DNA of 64,000 nucleotides, taken from positions 62,001 through 126,000 of the forward strand of contig CANRWW010000001.1 in assembly GCA_947643665.1 (NCBI GenBank), given 5' to 3'. This DNA is from an uncultured Porphyromonadaceae bacterium. GTDB lineage: Bacteria; Bacteroidota; Bacteroidia; Bacteroidales; Muribaculaceae. The position numbers were made by a program, and so were the translations under genes. The notes under the pieces are model-generated. The model was not told the origin of the DNA. It searched no databases and was given only the letters and a program-made list of their open reading frames with translations. Positions 47,301 through 55,212 of this stretch are shown here, in pieces. Each line of letters opens with the position of its first letter. Position 1 is the first letter of the stretch.

Positions 47301-49038
47301 TGAGCACCCAGTCGTTGGCGGCGTTGGAGTAGTCGTATTTATATGCGATGCCGCTGTATTCGTGGCCCCATGTGGCTCCGTCGTTGTTGAGGTCGAACAC
47401 GCTCCAGTTGGTGAACACATCGTAAAAATCAAGCGTGGAGAGGTCGTAGGGCAGTGTGAGCGATCCGGTCATTGTGGGGTCGCTGACGCCTGGTGCCGAG
47501 GTGTTACCCCCCTGCGAGGCGGTAACATGGAATACGACAGACTCTATCCCTTCCGGCTCATAGATGCATTCCGCTTGGGTGCCGGAGATGTTTTCGGCCA
47601 CGATTGCGCCGGCCGGCATGCGGGTCACTGTGTAGGTTACGGACGAGGGATCAACGAATCCGCCGTTGGCTCCGGTGGTGACTGCGTCCCAGGTGACTGT
47701 AAAACGGTTCTCGTTTTCTACAAAGTCTACTTTTACATTGCCGGGGCTTTCAGGAATGTCGGGACCCACCCACATGGAAAGGCGTGATTTCTTTCCCTCC
47801 CCTGCGGCGTTCGACGCAGAAACAGAGAAGTTGTGTTTGCCCGCCGCGGCCACTGTGACTGTCGCCTTGACCTCGGCCCCGTATGCGGCTGTACCCTCGG
47901 CAACGGTCTCTTTGCCGTCAATCATCTTCCATGATGCCTCTCCTGTCGCGGCGCTTCCGTCATGCAGGGTGGATGGCATCGTGAAACAGATCGTGCCGCT
48001 CAGGGATCCTGCGGGGAAGTTCCCCGTGGGTGTTGAGGGTGTGCCCGGGGCGTTATCGGCTACAGGGCTCTCGGCTATGAATATTGATGTGATTGATTTG
48101 CCGGGGAAATCGGCCAGAAGTGTGGCGGCGCCGGTCTCCGGGTTGATGGAGTACAGGTTGCAGAACGTCGGGCCGCTGTACTCCTCCTCGCCGTTGGCCA
48201 TAAGGATGAAATCGCCGCTGTCAGGATCGAAGGCGCCGCTCCAGTTGTAGCGCGCGCTCCCGTTGGTGACCCCTATGTCGGATATGCGGTCCACTTGGCC
48301 GGTGGTGAAGTTAACTTTGCCGAAAACGCCTCCTCGGGTCACGCCATAGAGGGTGCCTTCGTTGTCAAAGGCGAGCGCCCACGCCAGTTCGTCGTTGAAA
48401 AGCGAGGCGCCGGGGGTGATGTCAAGCGAGAATCCTGTCTCCAGGTTGATCGAATAGAGATGGTATGACATTGCCCCGTAGTCGCAATAGGCATATCCTG
48501 TGCCGGTCTTGGGATCAATGGCAAGGTCGCTCGCGCGGTATTCCGGCAGATATATCTCGTCGCCGACTTTTTCCCAAGTGTTTATGTCATATCCCTGTAT
48601 GCGGTGGCCGTGGGGATCGTTGTCTGTGTCCCAGTATTCGTCGTAACGGCCGTCATGGCAAGCATAGAAGGTAGTGCCGCTGAGAGCGCCTCCGTAATAT
48701 GAGCTGATATCGCTTACTTTTTCCATCTCGCCGCCGGATAGCTCGGGGAGGCGGTACATCCCTATGGTGTTTGTGGCATAGTCGTAGACGGTGGCCACTA
48801 TCTGCGGAAGCGGTGTCCTGTCGGGGGCGGATACTCTGGCCATAGGGGCTTTCTGTCTGGCGGCAGCCTCTTCGGCTGCTTTCGGATCCAGTTCTTCGGG
48901 TGGCTTCTGGAATCCCTCTTTTATCACAATGCTTGTGCTCAGGGCGTTGCGGTTGGCTGTGAATAAAGCCATTGCCGGTATCGCCGAGGCTGCGGCAACG
49001 GTGGCCGCTGTCAGTAATGTGAGTAGATTTTTCTTCAT
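44371..49038 (-). CDS. Giant secreted fibronectin-III/adhesin-type protein with N-terminal propeller
   Basis: A 1555-residue exported protein (signal LLTLLTAATVAAASAIPAMA). Residues about 75-335 look like a beta-propeller (QIVATVYDYATNTIGMYRLP, DLAIDPKTGTGYAYCDYGAM, WALAFDNEGTLYGVTRGGVF, AFDPDSGDFILMANGEEEYS). Then come alternating fibronectin-III-like modules and cleaved-adhesin/choice-of-anchor domains (SNAANDWVLTPPVKAVAG, NEWTELLSPAIDLSGMEEPT, DDWAIAPELCGREQLVTLWA), with a CARDB-like domain near residues 1090-1180. It ends with a sorting-type tail GVYIVSISGNATKVIVK. It has the same building plan as the genes at 24769 and 28237. Likely surface-displayed; ligand unknown. A Crp/Fnr gene lies just upstream on the same strand. 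Confidence 0.8.
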   Translation of the reverse strand: MKKNLLTLLTAATVAAASAIPAMALFTANRNALSTSIVIKEGFQKPPEELDPKAAEEAAARQKAPMARVSAPDRTPLPQIVATVYDYATNTIGMYRLPELSGGEMEKVSDISSYYGGALSGTTFYACHDGRYDEYWDTDNDPHGHRIQGYDINTWEKVGDEIYLPEYRASDLAIDPKTGTGYAYCDYGAMSYHLYSINLETGFSLDITPGASLFNDELAWALAFDNEGTLYGVTRGGVFGKVNFTTGQVDRISDIGVTNGSARYNWSGAFDPDSGDFILMANGEEEYSGPTFCNLYSINPETGAATLLADFPGKSITSIFIAESPVADNAPGTPSTPTGNFPAGSLSGTICFTMPSTLHDGSAATGEASWKMIDGKETVAEGTAAYGAEVKATVTVAAAGKHNFSVSASNAAGEGKKSRLSMWVGPDIPESPGNVKVDFVENENRFTVTWDAVTTGANGGFVDPSSVTYTVTRMPAGAIVAENISGTQAECIYEPEGIESVVFHVTASQGGNTSAPGVSDPTMTGSLTLPYDLSTLDFYDVFTNWSVFDLNNDGATWGHEYSGIAYKYDYSNAANDWVLTPPVKAVAGCKYKVHVAFTCRMASCPEKVEVKMGYACSPDAMTTELLPVTLIDQTDPMGFDFEMTAEQDGKMFIGFHAVSDPNMYYLTIKELTISAPVSYAAPAAPEILEVTADRSGALKASGKVKVPELAENGTTLTAVSKLEVTRNNQVVATIDAPVPGSTVEFSDETVTENGEYTYTAYAYNGTSKGAPSPAVKTFVGINRSKELTGIEIARNADDPTKVTVTWEAPVSDWLGYPLNGEVTYNVEVFPDNAYYHGNKTYEGITETSLTFTPTFETGRDRGFVYVKVSAVNAAGIGYAEKSANIFAGLPVKAPFKESFPNYSLEHPWGDGASNGPQIASITDDERALQFQQYNGWNRMMDSSFQSAEGSQDHDNGFAGMFGWSYVNDEAGNYHNEWTELLSPAIDLSGMEEPTLTFYTYNWLQQGNPDINELDVDVMTADGTRHNVKHLVIKDLGNVEAWELVAVDMKEFAGQTISLIFKGTIHANDEYGYNWVLIDNIRIEDIAETDLAVTDIKAPVQAKPGETFTVRARVTNLGTSDVQAYKAILLHNDEEVAAKDLGQLMFGAAEFVEFQHSLSVQDPVGNIFRISIEATGDEVADNNISGAVTVARNLPLLPEPEAVFINPDGKQLEWIAPDMAKAVPEAVLEDFESYPCAEEDVFLTEAGDWIFIDVDQLPIGGMVSSSTWEMLDFPGIPIHSAQSWWVQSRMYSEFSDGYYGYDNSLQYLANMYVVNSTFTRGEQQDDWAIAPELCGREQLVTLWARSYNRETPETVEFLYSEGGTNPEDFTLVRRIEELPGDWTQYAVVVPEGARRFAIRGCSYAPMGTSQIFIDNVSFYPATGAPQDLTLKGYNIYCGNTLLNAEPVESLRFSDLPSEEETGKEYAVSAVYANGESRAVKAVEGTGIGSNHSMAPAVTAGKGVISINGMSGQNYNITSTSGITVASGEGKNHIDIPVSQGVYIVSISGNATKVIVK

Positions 49039-49165
49039 AGCGCAGTTATTTGTAATGGATGATTATGATCCTAGATACGTGATATGCCGTTACAGATAAG
49101 CTCCTGTTGAGGTATATGACTGAATGAATAAGCCTGGTGGCAAACTTATTTGAATGGCTATGTTG

Positions 49166-49173
49166 CAAAGGTA
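49166..49173 (-). promoter_or_regulatory. -7 element of the 1555-residue secreted protein gene
   Basis: Reads TACCTTTG on the minus strand with a leader of about 120 bases, in the gap after the Crp/Fnr gene. Confidence 0.65.
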
Positions 49174-49236
49174 ATGTTGCAAATGTTAGAAAAAAACAAC
49201 CTATGTTAATTTAATCGTGTTTTGAGGCGTTTTTTG

Positions 49237-49836
49237 CTAATGATTGTGTTTCTTTTCCTGTAAGATTTTTTTGCGGATCCGGCTTACATGCACTTCTGTC
49301 ATTTTCAGATATGAGGCTATGGCTTTTAATGGAACGTTCTCAAACAGTTCCGGACGGCATCTTTCAAGCCATTCATAACGCCATTTTGCATCGCCGTTCA
49401 TCACTTTGTCTTTTAGCTCCGCATAACAGCATCGGCGAGTGAATACTCCTGCAACCCATTGGCAGAATTCGTTGGATTCGGCCATAAGGCTGTCGAATTT
49501 GTTCTTCCGGATATGCAGTGTGGTAGTCGGGCTGCAACATTCGATTCTGATTATTGCCTGTGAATTGGTGGAGTAGCTGTGCATTGAGGTTACCAATGTG
49601 CCTTCCATTCCGAAGTAAAGGTTTGTTTCCACACCCTCGTTGAGCATATATCCCCTTACTATTCCTTCCTTGATCAGGTATATGTCCTGGTTTACATCGC
49701 CAAAATCAATGATGGCTTCCCCACGCATGAATTTATGCACATCTGAATTTTCGGTAATATGTCGGAATATATTATCGGTCAGGGGGAAGTCGGATTCCTC
49801 TTTTAGTGCATTTCTGAAATCAGCGTCAGATATCAT
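49237..49836 (-). CDS. Crp/Fnr family transcriptional regulator
   Basis: A 199-residue regulator. Residues 25-125 form a cyclic-nucleotide-binding-type beta-roll (FMRGEAIIDFGDVNQDIYLI, KEGIVRGYML, GMEGTLVTSMHSYSTNSQ). Residues 150-195 form a winged helix whose recognition part is PLKAIASYLKMTEVHVSRIR. The phosphate-binding Arg-Ala/Ser of true cAMP receptors is not obvious, as in most Bacteroidetes members, so the signal is unknown. It lies 198 bases upstream of, and on the same strand as, the giant secreted-protein gene, which has its own promoter. Confidence 0.88.
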   Translation of the reverse strand: MISDADFRNALKEESDFPLTDNIFRHITENSDVHKFMRGEAIIDFGDVNQDIYLIKEGIVRGYMLNEGVETNLYFGMEGTLVTSMHSYSTNSQAIIRIECCSPTTTLHIRKNKFDSLMAESNEFCQWVAGVFTRRCCYAELKDKVMNGDAKWRYEWLERCRPELFENVPLKAIASYLKMTEVHVSRIRKKILQEKKHNH

Positions 49837-50044
49837 TATCGGTCAGGGGATAACTATATAATACGCTAATTTACGACTTTTATTGGTTTGGTACAATATT
49901 TTATCTGGGAGAACCCGATTTTAACATCTTAAGCATGTGCTTTAAAAAAGCAAGTGGTAATCTTCCGGAACCGTGGTTGTCTGGCTGGGTGGCGTTGACG
50001 TGGCTGATGAATTTTGGAGGGAAATATATCCGGGTGGATATGAT

Positions 50045-50076
50045 AGTGGCGCTGTGCCGGTAGGCACAGCGCCACT
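50045..50076 (-). terminator. Palindrome related to the GGCGATGTG family (copy 4), after rpmA
   Basis: Arms 50045-50058 and 50063-50076 are exact reverse complements (14 bp, 4-base loop) with core GGCGCTGTGCC. It begins 30 bases after the L27 stop; no T-run. Confidence 0.75.
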
Positions 50077-50106
50077 AAATGTCGTTATGGCTGTGGGAAG
50101 GTGCGT

Positions 50107-50370
50107 TTATGCCTCTCCCTGAGGCTCTACGTTGATGAAACGACGCCCTTCTTTACCTTGGGTAAATACCACCTTGCCATCAACAAGCGCGTAGAGGGTA
50201 TGATCCTTTCCCATGCCTACGTTCAGGCCCGGGTGGTGGACTGTACCACGCTGACGTTTGATGATGTTGCCTGCTTTGGCGTGCTGACCGCCAAAAATCT
50301 TCACTCCGAGTCGTTTGCTTTCTGACTCACGGCCGTTCTTAGAACTACCAACACCTTTTTTATGTGCCAT
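50107..50370 (-). CDS. rpmA: 50S ribosomal protein L27
   Basis: An 87-residue ribosomal protein with the full L27 signature: [40 protein letters not shown] and [16 protein letters not shown]. Its N-terminal tail reaches the peptidyl-transferase centre. It starts directly with MAHKKG, so it lacks the cleaved N-terminal extension found in Firmicutes. It follows rplU by 21 bases, the conserved rplU-rpmA order. Confidence 0.98.
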   Translation of the reverse strand: MAHKKGVGSSKNGRESESKRLGVKIFGGQHAKAGNIIKRQRGTVHHPGLNVGMGKDHTLYALVDGKVVFTQGKEGRRFINVEPQGEA

Positions 50371-50391
50371 TTCTATTTGAGGTCTTTGGGG

Positions 50392-50712
50392 TTAAGCAAT
50401 TACGTCTTTGATCACTATTTGGGAAAAGTACTGGCGATGGCCGTTGAGACGACGGTAGTCGTTGCGGCGTTTCTTCTTGAAGACTATTACTTTGTCGCCT
50501 TTTACGAGGGGACGTTTTACCTCGCAAATTACTTTGGCTCCCTCTACGGTGGGAGCGCCTACCTTAACGGCACCGTCGGCGTCTACGAGAAGAACGCGGT
50601 CGAAAACTACTTCCTCGCCTTCTTTTTTCTCGTCGCCGAGATAGTGTACATACAAGAACTTTCCGGCTTCTGCCTTGAACTGCTGTCCTTGGATTTCTAC
50701 AATTGCGTACAT
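50392..50712 (-). CDS. rplU: 50S ribosomal protein L21
   Basis: A 106-residue ribosomal protein: [40 protein letters not shown] and [20 protein letters not shown] are diagnostic. It binds 23S rRNA in the large subunit. Promoter element TACCTTTG lies 86 bases upstream. The leader 50713-50797 has a GCCCG/CGGGC stem that could serve autoregulation, though no known L21-leader class was recognised. Confidence 0.98.
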   Translation of the reverse strand: MYAIVEIQGQQFKAEAGKFLYVHYLGDEKKEGEEVVFDRVLLVDADGAVKVGAPTVEGAKVICEVKRPLVKGDKVIVFKKKRRNDYRRLNGHRQYFSQIVIKDVIA

Positions 50713-50797
50713 CTTAAATGTATGATTTTTATAAAGTTATGCCCGCAGGCGGGCGTCACCGCCGCTTATTCGGAGCCTGCTTTAGCCAAAATGCCCA

Positions 50798-50805
50798 CAA
50801 AGGTA
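50798..50805 (-). promoter_or_regulatory. -7 element of rplU-rpmA
   Basis: Reads TACCTTTG on the minus strand, upstream of a GC-rich leader of about 80 bases. Confidence 0.65.
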
Positions 50806-50923
50806 CTCATTTTCTGCGAATTGGCAAAAAAGAAATTGGGAAATTAAAAACAAAGAAAAAAGAAATAGAGAAATTTTGTGCAGGTTGTCTGTCCGGCCGT
50901 CTGGCTGTTTTCTCACATGTTTG

Positions 50924-51505
50924 TCATAGCCTTAAAAGCCGTGCTGTGGCAGTTGTATCGGCAAGGGCTTGTTGTGGAGTCAGCGGCAAGGTGCGTATTT
51001 CGGTGACGTGCGCTCCCGGTATCACGGATTCAAGCAGCTTATTGGGTGTGGGAGCTTCAACGAGTTTGCGGTATTCTCCATATGTGTAAGTGGTGAATGC
51101 CGAGTTGGCAGTAATGCCGCATCTGGTCAGCCACCAGCCGTTCCCTAGGTTTACGGGAGCGGATTGTTCTGTGAGGTCAGATGGTGCCGGATATGAAAGG
51201 ACAGATTTCCCGTCCGGAGTGAGGCTTATGGCAACATTGTCGGCATACGGGCCGCTCATGCGATAAGCCACGGCTTTTATCATGGCTTGTGGCATGCCTG
51301 GTACAGGTGGCGTATCCTTGTCGCGGACAATCTGATGCTCAAACCGGCGTTCCGAGTCTATGATCGCGCTACGGTCAATATCCCCTGGCTGTTGTGATAT
51401 GAATGTCTTTTCAGTAGGAACATGGCTTTTGCGTGTATTGCAACTGCTGTACCCGATTAAAGTGGCAGCAGTTATTATGGGCGGGAATTTTCGTGATATT
51501 TTCAT
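50924..51505 (-). CDS. Putative lipoprotein, function unknown
   Basis: A 193-residue protein with lipobox-like IGYSSC (lipid Cys about residue 22) after a hydrophobic stretch. The mature part contains GMPQAMIKAVAYRMSGPYAD, VAISLTPDGKSVLSYPAPSD and LGNGWWLTRCGITANSAFTT, with no recognised domain. It is transcribed divergently from the DUF3298 gene and is followed by rplU's promoter. A conserved Bacteroidales envelope protein is the most that can be said. Confidence 0.6.
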   Translation of the reverse strand: MKISRKFPPIITAATLIGYSSCNTRKSHVPTEKTFISQQPGDIDRSAIIDSERRFEHQIVRDKDTPPVPGMPQAMIKAVAYRMSGPYADNVAISLTPDGKSVLSYPAPSDLTEQSAPVNLGNGWWLTRCGITANSAFTTYTYGEYRKLVEAPTPNKLLESVIPGAHVTEIRTLPLTPQQALADTTATARLLRL

Positions 51506-51597
51506 CTGCTTATTAAAATTCCCCCAAAAATAGTTCTAAAAATCATCTGGAAAAAATTTTAGTCAACTTATTGGCGTTTTTGAGCCGGAAATTTGTT

Positions 51598-51605
51598 TAA
51601 CTTTG
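51598..51605 (+). promoter_or_regulatory. -7 element of the DUF3298 gene
   Basis: TAACTTTG matches TAnnTTTG, 50 bases before the ATG at 51655. Confidence 0.65.
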
Positions 51606-51654
51606 TGTTCCCCGTCGTTTTACTGATGTCTATAACCAAAAACAAACAATAAAA

Positions 51655-52563
51655 ATGAGAAAAATAATTTATCTTGCTTTACCGTTTATGGCGGCTTCTG
51701 CATTGGCCGTAAGTTCGTGTGGCGGTGGTAAAAAAGGCGCTGAAACCACCGGATGTGCCTCTGTTTCAAAAGCCGAGGCAAATGAAAATACAGTCCCATT
51801 TGTTACCGAAAATGTGAGCTGGACCGATTCGGTAACAGTCGGTGGTTGCAAAGCTGTCGCAACAATTTCCGGAAAATATCCTGAAAAAGATAATCCGGCC
51901 ATAGTGGACAGCACCCGTGCATGGATTACCTTGCAGCTGGAGGCGCTTCTGAAAAATAGCGGGGGTGAAAATACTTTAGGATTGTCACCTGTTAAGGAGG
52001 ATCTGGAGAATGGGAACCGTCTGGTTTCAAAGACCGTAGCCAGGCTGATGGATGCGTCGCGCAATGATTTTAAAGGTTTTGTCAAGGATAGCATTTCTAC
52101 CAGTTATGAGTTTTCAGCAAAGTTTGAACCGATATTCTTGTCTGACAGCCTCGTCACATATTCCTATTCCAGCTATGTATATCTTGGGGGTGCCCATGGC
52201 GGGGCGGTGGGTATAGGACAGACCTTTGACCGCAACACGGGCGTCAAACTCACCTATGACAATACATTCCTTCCTGAAAAACGCCAGGAACTTGTGTCGC
52301 TTGTCAAAAAAGGGATTGCCGATTATTTCAAAGAATCCCAAGAGGTTGATAGCCTGAACCTTCGTGATGCCCTTTTGATAGATCCTGACACTTTGCCTCT
52401 TCCTGCGTTTGCACCGGAGTTTGTGAAAGATGGTGTTATTTTCACATATCAGCAGTATGAGATAGCGCCATATGCAGCTGGCATGCCGTCATGTGTCATA
52501 AGTTATGAGGCGCTTAAGCCGTTGTTTACTTCTTTCGCTGCACCCCTTGTCCCGGTCAAATAG
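51655..52563 (+). CDS. DUF3298 (RsiV-like) lipoprotein
   Basis: A 302-residue lipoprotein: MAASALAVSSC puts the lipid Cys at about residue 22, followed by GGGKKG. The C-terminal half carries the DUF3298 core, YSYSSYVYLGGAHGGAVGIG then FDRNTGVKLTYDNTFL and FTYQQYEIAPYAAGMP. In Bacillus RsiV the same domain binds lysozyme and inhibits a sigma factor. This protein has no transmembrane or sigma-binding part, so only the ligand-binding fold is implied. It might sense or bind a cell-wall-related ligand; this is inference. Confidence 0.8.
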   Translation: MRKIIYLALPFMAASALAVSSCGGGKKGAETTGCASVSKAEANENTVPFVTENVSWTDSVTVGGCKAVATISGKYPEKDNPAIVDSTRAWITLQLEALLKNSGGENTLGLSPVKEDLENGNRLVSKTVARLMDASRNDFKGFVKDSISTSYEFSAKFEPIFLSDSLVTYSYSSYVYLGGAHGGAVGIGQTFDRNTGVKLTYDNTFLPEKRQELVSLVKKGIADYFKESQEVDSLNLRDALLIDPDTLPLPAFAPEFVKDGVIFTYQQYEIAPYAAGMPSCVISYEALKPLFTSFAAPLVPVK

Positions 52564-52587
52564 TTGATTCCTGATCTCTATTAAATA

Positions 52588-52622
52588 AAACCGGATGCAT
52601 CTGTAAAAGGTGCATCCGGTTT
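52588..52622. terminator. Bidirectional intrinsic terminator
   Basis: AAACCGGATGCA (52588-52599) and TGCATCCGGTTT (52611-52622) form a 12-bp stem with A- and T-rich flanks between convergent genes. Confidence 0.85.
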
Positions 52623-52655
52623 GGTTTTATGTAAGGTTGTTATATGCCCGGGGAT

Positions 52656-53279
52656 TTATTTTTTCTCTGTGGAAGGGTGGGCTGCGGTGTAACGTGAATT
52701 GAGCCCCTTTACTATGTCGTCGGTTATATCAAGTGCGGGGTTGAAAAGTTCTCCCGGTGTGTAAAGCAATATGGCGTCATAGTGGCGTGTGCGGTTGTAG
52801 TCTGCCAGGAAGTTGTCAAGCGAGTCAAGAAATTCCTGTTGCTGACGGAGCGCCTCCTGCTGTGCCTTCGCTTGCAGCGAACCCAGGTAGTTCTGTGCGC
52901 TCTGCTGTTTCTTGTTAAGCTCAGCAACATCGGCATTGTATGACGCCTCGCTGAGATAACCGTTGTTCTGCATTTTCTGCTGTATGTTGGAGGCAAGGCG
53001 GTTCAGCTCCCCTTCGCGTGAGCTTTGGGCGTTCTGCAGCTCTGTCATGGTGCGCAGGTTGGTCTCATTGAAAGTTTTGACCAGGTCATAGTTTGCCATA
53101 ACAGAATCCATATTATAGTAGCGGATGTTTGTAGTAGGTGCAAATGTATCGCTATCAGCCTGTGCCGTTTTCTTTTCCGGCTCCTGATTGCCGGCTGCAG
53201 GTGCTTCCTCTTTGTCGGAGCATGATGCCGCGGCGAGCACAAGAGCCAGGGCGCCGGCAGCGAATACTGTCTTTTTCAT
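52656..53279 (-). CDS. OmpH/Skp-like lipoprotein
   Basis: A 207-residue protein with lipobox LVLAAASC (lipid Cys at residue 20) then acidic SDKEEAPA, suggesting surface or outer-membrane placement. Residues about 50-150 are the Skp/OmpH pattern: IRYYNMDSVMANYDLV, then a long coiled coil rich in Gln, Asn and Glu (NRLASNIQQKMQNNGYLSEA, AQNYLGSLQAKAQQEALRQQ), ending HYDAILLYTPGELFNPALDI typical of the family. Skp is a soluble periplasmic chaperone for outer-membrane proteins; here it is tethered by lipid. ATG 53279 is preferred to an in-frame TTG at 53288. Preceded 17 bases upstream by a small membrane-protein gene. Confidence 0.85.
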   Translation of the reverse strand: MKKTVFAAGALALVLAAASCSDKEEAPAAGNQEPEKKTAQADSDTFAPTTNIRYYNMDSVMANYDLVKTFNETNLRTMTELQNAQSSREGELNRLASNIQQKMQNNGYLSEASYNADVAELNKKQQSAQNYLGSLQAKAQQEALRQQQEFLDSLDNFLADYNRTRHYDAILLYTPGELFNPALDITDDIVKGLNSRYTAAHPSTEKK

Positions 53280-53296
53280 TGGTGTCAAATGATGAG

Positions 53297-53449
53297 TTAT
53301 TGCTTTTTTCTATGTTTTCTTTTTTGTAAGCCGGGGAGGTCATGGGCATGACCGGAAGGGAACTTTCCCCCCTTTACGAAGAGTGCCTTGACCCCCAGGA
53401 GAATCATTGCCACTCCGAGCAAAATGATGGTTACAAGAGCGAGTTTCAT
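53297..53449 (-). CDS. Small single-pass membrane protein (50 residues)
   Basis: A short open frame starting MKLALVTIILLGVAMILLGV, a single transmembrane helix, followed by KALFVKGGKFPSGHAHDL and a basic tail ending KRKHRKKQ. The GGKFPSGH segment resembles the conserved GKFPxTH motif of small Bacteroidetes membrane proteins annotated as hypothetical (from memory). A -7 element TATATTTG lies 24 bases upstream and an OmpH-like gene 17 bases downstream, so it is probably the first gene of that transcript. Function unknown. Confidence 0.75.
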   Translation of the reverse strand: MKLALVTIILLGVAMILLGVKALFVKGGKFPSGHAHDLPGLQKRKHRKKQ

Positions 53450-53472
53450 TTTGTTTCACTCCAATTTGAGCG

Positions 53473-53480
53473 CAAATATA
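53473..53480 (-). promoter_or_regulatory. -7 element of the small membrane protein-OmpH pair
   Basis: Reads TATATTTG on the minus strand, with TTG 22 bases further upstream as a possible -33 element. Confidence 0.6.
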
Positions 53481-53684
53481 GGAAAGTTACCCCGATTTTT
53501 TGCAATATGTAAATTTTATTTTGTAACTTAGGGGGTGAGAAATGGTTGATTTAACAGAAATTTCCATAATCAAACGTATTTTAAAACATATTCGGATCAT
53601 TTCATTACATCTGAAATGTTACATCCTATGACATAATTTATTTATTGGGAAAATTAACAACCCATATAACACCATCAGAAAGAA

Positions 53685-55139
53685 ATGGAAGTAAAAGACC
53701 TAGAACCCAAAGCAGTGTTCGGTATTTTTGACCAGATTACAAAAATCCCGCGCCCTTCCAAGAAAGAGGAGAAGATCCGCCAGTATATACTAGACTTTGC
53801 CAAAGAACATGGCATTGACGCACATGCTGACAAGATCGGCAACGTGATACTCCGCAAGCCTGCAACTCCGGGGCATGAGAACGCACCTACGGTAATCCTT
53901 CAGGGGCACATGGACATGGTGTGCGAAAGCAATGACAAGAGCTTCAACTTCGAGACCACGCCCATCAAGACCATCGTGGACGGGGAGTGGGTGCGTGCAG
54001 ACGGCACGACACTCGGAGCGGACAACGGTATCGGAGTGGCTGCGTCGCTCGCCATCCTTACCGACGATACTCTGGTGCACGGCCCTCTCGAAGTGCTGAT
54101 CACCATGGATGAGGAGACCGGCATGACCGGTGCCAACAACCTGGAGAAAGGTGAGCTTACAGGTTCGATACTTATCAACCTTGATTCGGAGGATGACGCG
54201 GAAGTGTTCGTGGGATGTGCTGGCGGCATAGATACCGTGGCAACCTTCCACTACAACCGCTCCTTCGCACCGACCGATTTCCATTATTTCATGATGGATG
54301 TGCGCGACGGTCTGGGAGGACACTCCGGCGGCGACATACACTTGGGGCGTGCCAACGCCAACAAGCTCGTGGCACGTTTCCTCTTCAACCTCATGAAGGA
54401 ACATGAGGTTTGCGTTGCCGAGATAGACGGAGGCAACCTGCGCAATGCCATACCGCGTGCCGCACACGTGGTGTTCGGTGTGCACACTACCAAGAAGGAG
54501 GACGTGCGCATAGCGTTCAACCGCTACGTGGCCGACATAGAGCGCGAGTACAAGGGACTTGAAACCACCCTTAAGCTGACGCTCGAAAGCGTTGACGCTC
54601 CCGATTTCACGATTGATGCCGCAACTACACGCAATCTCATTCTGTCCCTCTACTGCGCGCCTCACGGGGTCATTTCCATGAGCCGCGACCTTGAAGGGCT
54701 TGTGGAGACATCCACCAACCTCGCGTCCGTGAAGATGAAGGAGGGGGAGAACATCGTGGTCACCACCTCGCAGCGCTCCTCGGTTGATTCCCGCAAGTAT
54801 GACATCGCCAACCAGGTGGAAGCCGTGTTCAAACTTGCCGGCGCCGAAGTGGAGCATGGCGACGGATATCCCGCATGGACGCCCAACCTGGATTCCACCA
54901 TCATGAAGATCGCTTCCGACGCTTATGAGGAGCTGTACGGCAAGCGTCCGGCCATCAAGGCCATACATGCCGGATTGGAATGCGCCTTGTTCCAGCAGAA
55001 CTATCCCACGCTTGACATGGTGTCTTTCGGCCCCACGTTGCGCGACGTGCATTCACCCTCTGAACGCATGCACATCCCGGCGGTTGATCGTTTCTGGCAT
55101 CAGCTCCGTCGCACCATTGAGAAAGTAGCCGCTCTCTGA
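53685..55139 (+). CDS. pepD: Aminoacyl-histidine dipeptidase (PepD-type, M20 metallopeptidase)
   Basis: A 484-residue cytosolic dipeptidase that splits Xaa-His and other dipeptides. The metal-site motifs of M20C are in order: VILQGHMDMVCE, GTTLGADNGIGVAASLAILT, MDEETGMTGANNLE, LINLDSEDDAEVFVGCAGG, then GLGGHSGGDIHLGRANA in the lid domain and IHAGLECALFQ near the end. Length and order match the family. The AT-rich gap upstream (53450-53684) holds no clear -7 element near the ATG. A strong terminator follows. Confidence 0.95.
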   Translation: MEVKDLEPKAVFGIFDQITKIPRPSKKEEKIRQYILDFAKEHGIDAHADKIGNVILRKPATPGHENAPTVILQGHMDMVCESNDKSFNFETTPIKTIVDGEWVRADGTTLGADNGIGVAASLAILTDDTLVHGPLEVLITMDEETGMTGANNLEKGELTGSILINLDSEDDAEVFVGCAGGIDTVATFHYNRSFAPTDFHYFMMDVRDGLGGHSGGDIHLGRANANKLVARFLFNLMKEHEVCVAEIDGGNLRNAIPRAAHVVFGVHTTKKEDVRIAFNRYVADIEREYKGLETTLKLTLESVDAPDFTIDAATTRNLILSLYCAPHGVISMSRDLEGLVETSTNLASVKMKEGENIVVTTSQRSSVDSRKYDIANQVEAVFKLAGAEVEHGDGYPAWTPNLDSTIMKIASDAYEELYGKRPAIKAIHAGLECALFQQNYPTLDMVSFGPTLRDVHSPSERMHIPAVDRFWHQLRRTIEKVAAL

Positions 55140-55156
55140 GCGTTATAACCCGACAA

Positions 55157-55197
55157 CCCCGCGCATAAGATCCCGTAGGTCTTGCGCGGGGTATTTT
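55157..55197 (+). terminator. Intrinsic terminator of pepD
   Basis: CCCCGCGCA (55157-55165) and TGCGCGGGG (55183-55191), plus inner AAGA/TCTT pairing, followed by TATTTTAT. Confidence 0.88.
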
Positions 55198-55212
55198 ATC
55201 TCCCTGTTTCCC

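Noticed and set aside
53790..55052. 420-codon open frame antisense to pepD
   Set aside because: It is the reverse-strand shadow of a GC-rich conserved gene; the translation is Cys/His-rich without domain pattern and lacks a start context.
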